From: Plantago major | Lineage: Eukaryota > Streptophyta > Magnoliopsida > Lamiales > Plantaginaceae | Length of the DNA stretch: 64,000 nt | Direction: 5' to 3' | Assembly (NCBI GenBank): GCA_026545765.1 | Contig: CM048840.1 | Location: forward strand, 44,040,959 to 44,104,958 | Shown here: in pieces, positions 46,125 through 57,909 of the stretch | Numbering within the stretch: the stretch's first letter is position 1 | Layout: each line of letters opens with the position of its first letter | Translations under genes and position numbers: made by a program | Notes under the pieces: model-generated | Told to the model about the DNA's origin: nothing | The model's database searches: none | Seen by the model: the letters and a program-made list of their open reading frames with translations, nothing else

Positions 46125-47723
46125 TGTTGGTCCAGATAACAGCAAAGGAAAATACTAGGGGGGGGGTGAATAGTCTTTTACAACTTTTGTCGATAAACAC
46201 AATTTCTCAGATATCTGTGAAGATATCTGATACTTAATTTTAGAGAGTGGAAGACTTTTCTGTGATAAGTGCACGTGCTCAACAAGATATAAGTGTGTAA
46301 ATACTCAGCAAGGTAAATAAAGCAAGTAATAAGTTGCAGAAAGTAAATAACACAGATTTTATAGTGGTATCTGAGGGTGGCATAATCCCTCAACTAAACC
46401 ACTCGCCCTTTCTCAGGACTTGAAATTCACTAAGATAGATATTGAGTTCTCCTTACAATAAACCTATCCCTTGATTTCCTTTTACACTAGGTTCCCAACC
46501 AAGTGTTCCCCCTGAGTTATTCCCCGGCTTTCTCAGCCAAGTACTTCTTGTACTCAGAAACCTTTGAGCTATTCCTTAGTTTTCCAATCTAAGTACTTCC
46601 TATGCTCAGTAACCCTTGGAGTTATTCCTTAGTTTCCCAAACTATGTACTTCATGTACTCCACACCGTTTTAAGGTGTTGGTTATGAAGGTTTGTCAGGT
46701 GAGTAGTTTTAATAACTTTCTCAGTTATGTAAGAATACTCTATAGAACAAGAATCACTTAACACACTTCACAATGTGTGGTGATATGTTCTTTACTGACC
46801 CAAGTCTATGTTAAATGTTCTGGAGAATGAAACTTAGATACTTGATCTTTTGATTCAACTCCTTCACAGATAGCAATGCTTGTTAAGGATCAGGACACTT
46901 AGAACTTTTGTGCTACTTAGAATTCAAGAGCTTGGTCGCAACAGTACGCTAGTGAATAAGTAGATTGAAGGCTTGTATGCTTGAAAGAATAAGTTCGTAG
47001 ATGTAAGTTCTTGGTGTGTTCAGTGTGTTTTTCAAGCATTCTAAGTGTTCATATTTATAGTTGAAAATCATGCCGTTTGAATAGTATCCGTTAGGATTAA
47101 TGAAATTCAAACTATTGATATCTGAAAAATAGTACTGCAGAAGACGTTGTCTCTTTTTAGAGATTTCCTCTTTTGTTCAGATGTCTCTATCTGCGCATTT
47201 ATTGCATTGTACTATTTTTGTGCCAACAGAACTATGCACGCTTTCTGAAGCATTGCATGTCCCTTTTCAGAGACCTTCACATCTCCAGTACCTATTGAAA
47301 CATTGTTTCCCAGAAACATAGTTTTATCCAGGGTATTTGAGTGTAGATATCTTTGGGCAATTTTCCTTGTTCAGAAACCTTGTGTTCTCAGATCTTTTGC
47401 AAAACTTATTTATTAAAAAAACACTTGTTTATTCAAGATATTTGGACATAGGTATCTGATGACCTTGGTCTTCAGCAATCTTGTGCAGTCTTCAAATCTT
47501 CAAAATTTTGTTGAACTCTCCTGCTAGATGCCTTCTTCTTGGTCTTCTTGAAAGATATAAAATTACATTCAGAGACCTAACATCCTATACAAGATTTGCT
47601 AGACTAACATACTTAGTGATTTTCCTCTTTTACAATGTTCAAGTGAACCAAGAGTACTAACCACCTTTCTGAGCTAAGATAAGTCATTAGGTTCTAATCA
47701 AAATCTAAACAGATATTCCTACA
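46125..47723 (-). repeat. S1 5' LTR, 1599 bp
   Basis: In plus view it runs TGTTGGTCCAGATAAC to ATTCCTACA. The TATA box on the minus strand is at 47052-47059. The G run is 9 long here against 12 in the 3' LTR. Confidence 0.92.
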
Positions 47724-47728
47724 ATATA

Positions 47729-48130
47729 CCTCCAACTATTGCGTAGTACTCCCTCATAAAGTTCATTAGGTCCTCAGTTGGGTTCCCGTAGAAGTGTGGT
47801 AGCTGGTTCAGATGAGTTCCCTTCAGATCATACTCCCTTGCAATCCTTTCCACATAGATGCTTGAGGCACGCGGTGTAAGTCTCGGCATAACATAGTCGC
47901 CCATGGGTCTGTCGTCTTCGTCCACCAATTCCACCCTTGCGTAGTTATCCCATCTTCGGTTCTCATCTAACCTCAATCTTTCCTCGGCTATCCTTAGCCT
48001 TTCCTGTTCCAGTTCTTCCCTTTCAGCTTGAATCTCAAGTCGAATCCTAAGCAGTTGCTCAAGTTCAGAGGTTGCGGCATTCCCAGATTGGTTGTCATTG
48101 CTAGTTCCTTCTCCACTCATGTTGTTTGAT
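47729..48130 (-). pseudogene. gag: A3 gag, N-terminal part between the two insertions
   Basis: On the minus strand it codes SSNNMSGEGTSNDNQSGNAA, a coiled coil with IRLEIQAEREELEQERLRIA, VELVDEDDRPMGDYVMPRLT and YVERIAREYDLKGTHL up to YAIVGGI, where S1 interrupts. The frame is open throughout. The true start codon lies beyond S2 at 58764. Confidence 0.87.
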
Positions 48131-48135
48131 GATTC

Positions 48136-48982
48136 TGAAAGTGCAGTATGCACTTATATTTTGATAATCTTGTCTTTCAATAATCAGTTCCAAGTTTGTG
48201 TTTGTTGTTGTTTGTGAAGCTGCAGGACTTCCGATGTTGTATAACATTGTGACAGGATAGAGTTCCATGCTGGCATAACATTGAAGATATAACATTGCGG
48301 TAGACATCAAAGACAAAGCACATTGGGCAGGAAACTTGGACTGGAAGTATTGACAAATCGAACAAGAGATGATTTAAGGAAAAAGAACAGCTTGTGGTGA
48401 AAGCAAGAAGGAATATATTTTATGAAGAATCGAAATATGGGAATTTCCTTCTATGCGTATATTGAAGAAAACAAGTAAACAGAAAATTGCCTTTGCTAAG
48501 ATTCTATTACCTTTCGACATAGATAGAAGATGTCGATATCTCAAGTATATATATGCAAGGATTCAACAAAGCAAGGTTGAGCCTTTCTTGATGATCAATC
48601 GAGATTTTATTAAAAGAGTTTAGGGTTCTTGTTTTCTGCTAGCTTTAGAGTTTGTCTAAGAGTATTCATTGTTGGAATAACTCTTTCAAACATCGATCTA
48701 GAATAGCTTTTACTGTTGGTTCTTCTAGGGCTAGTTTTGGTTGTTTAATCAATCGTTTGTGATTGTATTAAACCTTATTGATTAGATCTACTTTTCCTGT
48801 CAGTAGATATTTTGCCTAAGGTGCTGCCAATATATTTTTCTATATATTGGCTTGGTAATAGAAGTTTCATTATTATTCATTCGCTGCTATCTGTTAACTG
48901 TAGATAGTGTTGAACAACATTGTTGGCAACATTGTATGTTGGTCTAATTCCAAGTACCAATCCGGGATCTTAAGTTCTAACA
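48136..48982 (+). repeat. S2 5' LTR, 847 bp
   Basis: It runs TGAAAGTGCAG to AGTTCTAACA. A TATATATA box is at 48546-48553. It ends with a cluster AACAACATTGTTGGCAACAT. Confidence 0.95.
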
Positions 48983-48984
48983 AG

Positions 48985-48997
48985 TGGCATCAGAGCC
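48985..48997 (+). promoter_or_regulatory. S2 primer binding site
   Basis: TGGCATCAGAGCC, initiator tRNA-Met type, starts 2 bp after the LTR. Confidence 0.88.
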
Positions 48998-49037
48998 AGC
49001 CACCTAACTACTGGTGTCTGGATTTGGTACTACTACA

Positions 49038-50571
49038 ATGGATGCAAACTACAATAGACCTCCTGTGCTTGATGGGTCCAACTACCATTACTGGCAAATC
49101 CAGATGAGGACATACATCAAGTCCCTTGATGGCCGTGCTTGGAGATCCATTCTGGAAGGATACACCTGGCCAACTGAAGGACCTGATGCTGATGGTGACA
49201 TTGTCCCCATCCCTGAAGAACGCTTCTCTGCAGGTGACATACTTCTTAGCTCTTATAATGAAAAGGCTTTTAAATGCTATCTTTGGTCATGTAGATGCTC
49301 ATATGTTTAAAATCATTCAAAACTGCACTACTGCAAAACAAGCTTGGGAATTACTTTAGAGTCATTGTGAAGGGGATGCTAGTGTCAAACAAACTAAACT
49401 TAGAATGCTTTGGTCTCAATTTGAAAATCTAAGAATGGCGGAGGAAGAAACCATTGACTCCTATTTCGAAAAACTTTTGACTCTCTCAAATGAAGTCCAA
49501 AGACTGGGAGAAGCTATTTCTAATAGGCAACTTGTTTCCAAAGCTGTTCGATCTCTTTCCTCAAGATTTAATACCAAAGTCACTATTTTGGAAGACACTC
49601 ATAACTTGGCAACTATGGATTTTCATACCTTGTTGAACAAATTGAAAAACTTTGAACTAAATGAAAATGAGAGACAAGGTATGAAAACTCATAGTATCTC
49701 CCTTCACTCTGTTACTAAAGCTAAATCTTCAAAGCCTGATAGTAGTAGTGATGAGTCTGACAATATGACTGAGGAAGCTTTCAACAATCTTGTGAGGAAG
49801 TTCAACAAACTTAGATTCAGGAAAAACTCTGGTCAAGGATCCTCAAGTGGAACTAAAAATTTCAAAAAGAAAACCAATACTTTCAAAACTGGTTCTGCTT
49901 CCAAAACTAGCTCTGAATCCGATTTCGATCGCACCCCTCTTAGTCAGATTAGATGTTTTGAATGCCAAGGGTGGGGTCATTATCAAAATGAATGTGCTAA
50001 CAATCTCAGAAAAGAGAAAAAGAATCTTCTTGCTTGTCTCAGTGATGACTCAAATGAAGAACAGGAAGATGAAGAAAAAGAAGATGATTCAACTACCAAT
50101 GCTAGAGCTCTCCGCTCATCCACTTACAATGTTGATGACCAATGTTGGGACAACATCGTCAAGACAACATCAGGAATAGAAATATTCTTTGACTATGATG
50201 ACTCCGAGAACTGTGAAATTTTGGCACTAACCAAACCTGAGAAGTCAGGAATCTCTGATGTTTTATGTCTACATGGTTCTGTGGATTTTGATATAGATAG
50301 TCCTTCAGAAGAAGAAGTCAATGCAGATCAAATGGTGAAGGATCTGCAACAGATGTATGAGAAACTCTTCAGTGAATGGAAGACTCTCAGGAAACTCCTC
50401 AAGAAAACTGAAAAGGAGAACTACAATCTGAAAGACACCATTGTCAAACTAGAAGCTAAATTAACAAAGAAGGACACTGAACTGTTCAAGGTAATCTCTG
50501 AACTAGATAATGAAAAGAAGGTAATTGCAAAATGGAACTCCTCTACTTCTAGACTTAATGATATGCTTTAG
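49038..50571 (+). pseudogene. gag: S2 gag (broken)
   Basis: The ATG at 49038 opens MDANYNRPPVLDGSNYHYW, the copia gag start. A frameshift near 49250-49300 and a stop at 49357 break the capsid, which goes on as LRMLWSQFENLRMAEEETID and SLSSRFNTKVTILED. The zinc knuckle CFECQGWGHYQNEC (CX2CX4HX4C) is intact at about 49965. An acidic stretch EEQEDEEKEDDS and a coiled coil KTEKENYNLKDTIVKLEAK follow. A stop at 50569 precedes a continuous second part in pol frame. Confidence 0.88.
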
Positions 50572-53500
50572 GTGAACAATGATAGGACCACTGGTCTAGG
50601 GTACACCAGTAGTTATGATGCTTATTTTGAAGAAAAACTTGGGTGCAACATGAACTGCACTGTTAACCCTGGTACCCCAAAAGTTGTCAAACCTCTTTCT
50701 GAGCTCATAAAAGGTCCTACGTTTGTCAAAGAAAAAGATTTGTTTGTGTGCACTTACTGTCACAAATCTGGTCACAAAAAGCCTTACTGTTTCAAGTACC
50801 AAAAGGACTTAAAAAGGGAACATGTTGAGACCTCCAACCTCAGTAAACTCTCCACAATTCCCTCCCATCCAGTTTCCAGCAAACAAAATAGTGATGCTAG
50901 ATGCAATGTTGTGACAACATCCACTTCAACAGAGACTGAAAGATGTAATCTTAAGACTCTGAAGTTCTTTCCTAGTTCTCCTAAACGAGGCAAATCTCCA
51001 GGACAGATAAGAAAACACAAGAGTGTTTCGAAACATGTTTGGGTAGCTATAGAAAAACATACTTGCAATGTTGCTTTTTCTGTTGCTACTTCCCCTAACA
51101 ATGCTGGAAAATGGTACTTTGACAGTGGTTTCTCTAGGCACATGACCGGTAACCCGTCAAATTTGTCAAATTTTGTAGCTCAAAAGACAGGTACGGTAAC
51201 ATATGGAGGAGGATACCAAAGCAAAATACTTGGAAAGGGAACACTGTGCCTTAAAGGATATCCGAAACTCTCAAATGTTCTTCTTGTTGAGGGTTTAACG
51301 GCTAATCTTGTCAGTATAAGCCACCTGTGTGATGATGATCTGAAAGTCAAGTTTGATAAACGTTCTTGCAAAGTGTATACTTGTGTGGACAAATTAACTG
51401 TAATGACAGGTGTGAGATCACAGGACAACTGCTATGTGATGGATATTCCTCTCAAATGCAATGTTGCTCAACATGAAGATGCAACATTGTGGCATAAGAA
51501 ATTGGGACATGTCAATTACAGAAATCTGGAGAAGATCATCAAAAACAATGTGGTGCCAGGAGTGCCGAAGCTTACCAATGTAGGGAAATATGTGTGTGGC
51601 GACTGTCTTATGGGAAAACAAACCAAGGCGATACATCAGCCACTTCTGATTGAAGGACAACAAAGAGGTACTTTTAACTGCTTTGAACTCCTGCATATGG
51701 ATCTCATGGGTCCTATATAAGCTAAAAGTTTAGGAGGAGCCTGGTATATCTATGTTATAGTTGATGATTTTTCTAGATACACTTGGGTCAATTTTTTGAA
51801 AGAAAAATCAGAAACTTTTGAATCCTTCAAAAACTGGCATGCAAAATGTTGTAATCAGTACTCTACTCTTGTTCAAAGAATTCGATCTGACCATGGTAAA
51901 GAATTCGAGAATCAATTCTTTGATAAGTACTGTGAAAAGAAAGGGATCATGCATGAATACTCAGCTCCTAAGACACCACAACAAAATGGTGTTGCTGAAA
52001 GGAAAAACAGGACTCTTCAAGAAATGGCCAGAGTGATGTTGAGCTCAATGAACCTATCAAAAAGGTTGTGGGCTGAAGCTGTGAACACTGCTTGTCACAT
52101 AATCAATCGTGTCTATCTTCGTCCAGGTTCTCTGACCACTCCCTACGAGATGTTGAAAGGTAGAAAACCCAATCTTAAGTACTTTCATGTATTTGGATGT
52201 GTGTGTTACATACTCAATGATAGAGAACATCTAGGGAAGTTTGATGCTAAAAGTGACAAAGGAATCTTTGTAGGGTACTCTCAAAATAGTCAAGCGTATA
52301 GAATATACAATCCTATATTGCAAACTATACAAGAGTCTGTGAATGTTTCCTTTGATGACTCTGAGCCCTATGCCCAGAAGAAGATCTCTGCAGGTGCTGA
52401 ACAGGTTATTGACTCAACCTCTGATTCTTCTACACGTGAGAACGTACCAGAAACTGTGACTCCAGCTGTTGATCAAAGTGAAAGAACCTATGATGAGGGC
52501 AATGTTGTGCCAACATCCCCCCTGTGCAATGATGACTCAACATTAAGTTCAACATCCCAGATTTTCACTCAGGATGAAGAACAAGCTGATCCCCACAATG
52601 AGACTGAGGCTGAATCTGACAATCCATCTGGCATTAATGCTGCACCTATGTCTCCTGACTCACGAAAGGATCCTCCTCCTAGAATTCACAAAGATCATCC
52701 CAATTCCCAAGTAATTGGAAATCCAGGAGGAAGGACATTGAGGGGAAACACGCGCAAAAATTACAAGGAAACACTCAGACTTGCTGAAATATGCCACTCT
52801 GTAAGTTCCTCGTGCTTTGTTTCGTTAATTGAACCTAAAAATGTGAAAGAAGCTCTTGCTGATGATTTTTGGATAGGAGCAATGCAAGATGAATTTCGTC
52901 AATTCCAAACAAATGAAGTCTGGACTCTTGTTCCCCGCCTCCATAATATAAATGTCATAGGCACCAAGTGGATATTCAAAAATAAGAGTGATGAAAAGGG
53001 GGTAGTTGCAAAAAACAAAGCCAGATTGGTTGCTCAAGGTTACACTCAAGTGGAAGGCATTGATTTTGATGAGACCTTCGCCTCATTGCTAGATTAGAAT
53101 CCATTCGCTTGCTCCTAGCCATAGCATGTTGTCTTAACATAAAACTCAACCAAATGGATGTTAAAGGAGCTTTCTTGAATGGTTACATTGACAAAGAAGT
53201 GTATGTTGAACAACCTAGAGGGTTTGAAGATCCTCTTTACCCTGACCATGTTTTTAAACTAAGAAAAGCATTGTATGGTTTGAAACAAGCCCCGCGCGCT
53301 TGGTATGCTAGGTTGACAGAATTCCTAGTTGGGTTAGGATTTAAAAGGGGTGAGGGAGATCAAACTCTGTTTATCCTCAGGAAAGGAAAAGACATCTGCA
53401 TTGCTCAAATCTATGTTGATGATATTGTATTTGGTGCTACTAACCTCTCCTTGCTAGATCATTTTGTTCAAGCCATGACAGGAACCTTTGAGATGAGTAT

Positions 53501-54347
53501 GATTGGTGAACTCAGTTTCTTATTGGGGCTCCAGATACAGCAGAATCAGGATGGCCTCTTTATCTCTCAAGAGAAATATGCCAAGAATCTTATCACAAAA
53601 TTTGGTCTGGAAAATGCCAAACCTTGCAGCACTCCCATGGCTACTTCTCTGAAACTCAGCAAAACTGATGTTGGGGACGATGTTGACCCAACATTGTATA
53701 GATCAATGATTGGAAGTCTCAGTATCTCTCACCACCGCACGACATCATGTTCTCTGTTTGTGTGTGTGCTGTATCAATCCAAACCCAAAATATCTCATTT
53801 AATCATTGTCAAAAGAATCATTAGATATATATCGTGAACTGTTAATCTTGGATTATGGTATGCATGTGATTCAAACACTAATCTGTTGGGATTTAGTGAT
53901 TCTGATTGGGCTGGTGACTTAGATGATCGAAAATCAACTAGTGGAGGTTGTTTTTATCTTGGACCAAATCTTGTGTCATGGTATAGTAAGAAACAAAATT
54001 GTGTGTCTCTCTCTACTGCTGAATCTGAATATGTAGCGGCTGGGAGTTGTGTGTCTCAACTAATTTGGCTGAACAATATGCTGCATGAATATGGGTTTCC
54101 AAGTGACACTCTTTTGATGTTTTGTGATAACTTAAGTGCCATTCACATTTCCAAGAACCCTGTTCAACACTCACGCACCAAGCATATAGACATTCAACAT
54201 CATTTTCTCAGAGACCTAGTCTCCAAACAAATTATTGACATACAACACATTGATACCACAAATCAGTTAGCTGACATTTTCACAAAGCCCCTTGATAAGG
54301 AGAGATTCTTCAGTTTGAGAAGGTCTCTTGGTCTTTGCACTATTTGA
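50572..54347 (+). pseudogene. pol: S2 pol: protease, integrase, RT, RNase H (broken)
   Basis: A second knuckle CTYCHKSGHKKPYC is near 50755. The protease site WYFDSGFSRHMTG (DSG intact) is at 51112. Gag_pre-integrs: WHKKLGHVNYRNLEKI and CGDCLMGKQT, zinc ligands intact. An in-frame stop at 51718 falls just before the integrase core VIVDDFSRYTWVNFLKEKS, RSDHGKEFEN and PQQNGVAERKNRT (D, D, E all present). A 1-base loss near 53080 shifts frame in RT; motifs QMDVKGAFLNGYIDKEVYVE, YGLKQAPRAWYARL and IYVDDIVFGAT are kept. Another break at 53835 precedes RNase H (FSDSDWAGDLDDRKSTSGG, ESEYVAAGS). The C-terminus ends LADIFTKPLDKERF. Three lesions, all apparently recent. Confidence 0.93.
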
Positions 54348-54753
54348 TAGGATTTGCTGCAAGCAATGTTGACTTAACATCACGGTCAACATTGACTTCA
54401 ATGTTTATCTAGTGTTGTCTCTTTTTTTTGTGCTGTTTCATTTTTTTTTTCCCTTTCTTCTTGTGTGTCAATGTGATTTCTGTGCTTCTGTGCTGGTCGA
54501 TGGCTGTTCCTGATTTGTAGCTTACAGTGGTGATGCTTAGGGTTGAAAGACTGTTTGAAACCAAGGTTGAAAGGGATTGAGTCTCCTGTGTGTTTGCTTT
54601 ATGTAAAACCCACTTTTACTGCTTTTTGGCTATTTTTACTCGTACCTTGACTCACACTTGATGTTGCCTCCTGTCCTTTATGCTTAATAAATCTAATGAA
54701 TTATGATAAAAAGGGCTCGAAGTGTCTCCGTCGAGGATCGTGTTAAGGTGTTT
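54348..54753 (+). other. S2 non-coding region after RNase H
   Basis: No gene is seen. It contains clustered ATGTTG and CAACAT words (54366-54410) including a 1-mismatch copy of the 15-bp palindrome. Confidence 0.6.
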
Positions 54754-54854
54754 CAAATACTATCCAAATATCGACGTGGCCAATGTGTCATATGTCGTGA
54801 GGGTTGATGGCCTGTACTGGAAACCGACACGCACAAAAGTGCCGATTCTCGTAA
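54754..54854 (+). other. Conserved ~105-nt block, S2 copy
   Basis: It reads CGACGTGGCC, then CGTGAGGGTTGATGGC, AAACC, CACGCACAAAAGTGC and CGTAA, in the same order and spacing as A1 4913-5017 (about 75-80% identity by eye). Helices CGTG/CACG and GGTT/AACC and the GCAC-AAAA-GTGC hairpin are all kept. The matching frame reads VRVDGLYWKPTRTKV. Confidence 0.6.
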
Positions 54855-55724
54855 TGCTGCTGGTTCACTTTCTGAGTACCAAATAACCCAATGTGTTCAA
54901 ATGAGTGATCTTTATGCCATGAAACGTGTGTTCCAATTATTTGACATGGTTCACGGTCTCATGGTCACCCCCACTCAAACTTATGTTAATTGTTCAATTT
55001 CCTTTTTGAGGCAATATTGGGTGTGTTTCTTTGGTATTCCTTTCTCTTTCTGACTTTGCCTGCAGCATCAGTGGTGTTAATCGAATCTGCACATCTTGAG
55101 ACTTGGTTTCCTGGCTGACTTACAGTAAAAATGGTCTGATTTCCCGATGTTCTCATCAATGTTGAGCCAACATCCTGGTCAACATTACCTGTACTTGAAG
55201 TACCTTTCTTTGCTGTGTTTTTGTGTGCACTTTCTGTGTTTTTTTGGGTTGGGTTTGATGGGGAGTAATTTTGTGTCTTCCTACATACGTTTTTTTTAAT
55301 CTGTTAAGTGTCTTACTCTTACCTGATCTTGATTTGTTTCCTAAACCAAAAATGTACCTCCCTAGGTTGAGTTTTGAGAATCTCCTTCATTTTTGACCTA
55401 ATTGATACGGTGGTCATTTGCTTCCCTTAATCTCATATTAATACAGGTATGCAGATCTTGGTTTTGATATATATGGTTATGATCTTTGAAGCAAACCAAC
55501 CAAAAACACTCCTTCAACCATATTACCTTCTCTCATTAGCCCACTTCTCCACCACTCACAAAAACTGCCACCTATCCAAACCACAATCATTACAAAAAAA
55601 AAAAAAAAAAGAAAACCTTTTACTCCCAAACTCTTCACTTTCCCCTCACATTATTCACTTGTCACTCTCAACCAAACCACTCTCCCGCTCTTTCTCCTCC
55701 ATCTCTGCATTCACGATCTGAACA
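54855..55724 (+). other. S2 region before the post-pol ORF, leader-like
   Basis: No gene is seen. A TATATATGG motif (about 55467) is followed by a C- and A-rich leader-like stretch with an 18-A run (55590-55608) and CT-rich sequence up to the ATG at 55725. A perfect 15-bp palindrome is at 55159-55173. Confidence 0.45.
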
Positions 55725-57713
55725 ATGTCGTCTCCAACAAAACCTGTCTTGCCCGGAGTTTCGCAAAACACCGAGGGGAGCAAGCTTATCCTCTTCCCAT
55801 CCGTGCCGAACCTGCCGATTTTGAGATTCCAGTCTTTGAGATAAGTGAGGATTCGGAAGAATGTGTTGAAAAATCCCCATCTCCAGTACCAAAACCACCA
55901 TCTCCATCTTCAAAACCCCAAACAGAGTCGTCACCATCAAACCCCTCTCAGTTTGCTGCAGAAACCCTTGTTAAATTGGGAAACATGCCAGTCAACTTGC
56001 CACAAGATCTTAGGGATGATGATGAAAGCCCAATGGGGATAGAGAAAGATGCTCCCATGGAGGATGCCAGGAATGTTCCCATGGAGGATGCTGGGAAAGA
56101 TGTTGAACATACTGAAATTCAACATGCAGATCTGAGAGAAAACCCCCAAAACCCTTCATCTGTTGAAAAAGATGATGTACAATAACCTGACAAAACAGGG
56201 GAAACGGCTACTGATGGCCTGAATGGTGATGAGAATCAGACAAGCATGCACTCTGAAAATGTTGAGAAACCCGCAGATGAGCCTACTATTGAATCAGTTG
56301 TGGTGGAAGATTGGCAGTCAGATGACTCAGAGAAAACAGAAAGTGACCCTATGAATATAGATGAGGATGTTGTTTCAACATCAGTCGCTCATGATGATAA
56401 CGATGATGAAAACTCTGATGATATGGAGGATTATGAGCCAGAAACTGAAGATGACTCTAAGGATGAGTCAATGGTTGATGAAGAAGATCTGAGCAACACA
56501 GATGAAAGCTCAGATGACTCTGAAGAGTATGAAGCTGAGACAGAGGAAGAATCTGAAGAAGAATCACTTGATGATGAGGATGTCATTCTTGGAGAAGATC
56601 AGATTGAAGATCCTGAGGTAAATGATCTACCCTCTGAACCTGTTTTTACAGATGGTTCTGATTGGGATGAAGATGCAGTCTCTCATTTGTTCTATGATAA
56701 CAAGAATCTAGAAAAATATGAGAAAATCAAAAATAATGATATAGATGTTGAGAAGATAATTAAAGAGGAATCATTTGAAGAGTATAACTTAGTTGCCTAT
56801 CTGAAGAAAAGGAATCTCTATCATGCTGTTACCCAATATGCTTCTTTTGTTCCTGAAATCATCAGAGAATTCTATGCTCATTTATCTGAGAATTTTGGTA
56901 TTGAAGGGCATGGTAAGCATCACTGTGTGTATCTTAGGGGTGATGTATTTTTCTAGACTTCTAAGGACATCAATACAGTGCTGCATAGAAACAGGGATGA
57001 GGTTGAGACTCCTGTGGAGGTGACTATGGATGAGATTGCTAGAGAGCTAACTGCAGGAAAATTAAAATCTCGCTCATCGGGACTCTAGACCTGAAATATT
57101 GTTGTTCCTAGTCTCTGTTCTTGCCAGATCTGCTTACAACCGGTCGCCATCTTCTAATAACAACAAGCTCAATAAGAGGCGCCCATGTTGTTTCACAGAT
57201 CAAAATGGGATACAATGTCAATCTGGGAGAAAGGATTCTCAAGCATCTAGAAAATTCCAAGAATAGAGGGATCAGAGGCCATTTGATTCTCCCATCCACC
57301 ATATTTGCTGTCCTTCAGATGCAGGGTATTGAGGTCAAAGCCAATGATGTCTATCATTCCAACTTCAAATCCATCACAGTCACCAAACAACTGCTGGAAA
57401 CACATGACAGGATCTGTGATCTTCCTTGGGTAGATCCTGATGTTTTTGTGAACATGGATGTTGAGGAGAATATTCCTCTTTCTACTGGCAAAGCTGATGC
57501 ACCAGAAGTTGTCGCCAACGCTCCAATGTCAATGTTGACCTACATGTTGGTTCAACATTGATCCTAACATTGAAACTCATTGCAGGTATTCTAACTGAAC
57601 AGGACAAGCTGATTCTGGAGCAAATCAAAGGGCTTGATGAGCAGATCTCAAACAATCTGAAGTTCAGAAGTACTCTAGTTTCTTTTCTTTCCTCACAAAA
57701 AGGGGGAGAATAG
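55725..57713 (+). pseudogene. S2 acidic post-pol ORF (env position), broken
   Basis: The start is MSSPTKPVLPGVSQNTEGSK. A frameshift near 55800-55830 leads to FEIPVFEISEDSEECVEKSP and a proline/serine-rich stretch. The middle is strongly acidic: DEDVVSTSVAHDDNDDENSD, EDYEPETEDDSKDESMVDEE. A folded region follows with YNLVAYLKKRNLYHAVTQY, GRHLLITTSSIRGAHVVSQI and HLILPSTIFAVLQMQGIEV, in layout like the 'putative plant transposon protein' domain of the Athila ORFs. The last codons (57585-57713) give EQDKLILEQIKGLDEQ and stop inside the first polypurine run. Stops at 56182 and 56954 and a frame change near 57085-57120 break it. No signal peptide or membrane helix is visible. Confidence 0.65.
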
Positions 57714-57909
57714 ATAACTTGAGTTCATTTTTCCTTGATTCTGTGTTGAACAAATATATTTTTTGTGGGTCTGTAATATTTTAAATTCTCTAGAACATTT
57801 CTTAAGCTGTCTGGTTAAGGGGGAGAATAGATCTTTAGCAGTTCTTAGTTATGTTTCTATTAATCTCTTATTTTGTTTTGTGATGAAAGACTAAGATTAA
57901 GGGGGAGAT
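57697..57909 (+). promoter_or_regulatory. S2 polypurine tract in three copies
   Basis: AAAAAGGGGGAGAA (57697), AAGGGGGAGAA (57817) and AAGGGGGAGAT (57899) are spaced about 100 bp apart. Only the last abuts the LTR start TGAAAGTG at 57910. Confidence 0.75.

Larger units (their letters stand above)
31635..47723 (-). mobile_element. S1: complete SIRE-type copia element, 16.1 kb
   Basis: Both LTRs (about 1.6 kb), an initiator-tRNA-Met primer site and a polypurine tract bound gag, pol and a very long post-pol region. Flanks GTATA (31630-31634) and ATATA (47724-47728) are a target duplication with one change. The element lies in the A3 gag, after the codons for YAIVGGI. The size, the large LTRs and the long ORF after RT place it in the SIRE/Maximus lineage. 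AGATATCT and relatives are scattered through LTRs, linkers and introns. Confidence 0.92.

Noticed and set aside
57540..57590. Intron ending CATTGCAG|GT near the end of the S2 post-pol ORF
   Set aside because: The acceptor looks good but no convincing donor was found upstream; a frameshift explains the break as well.
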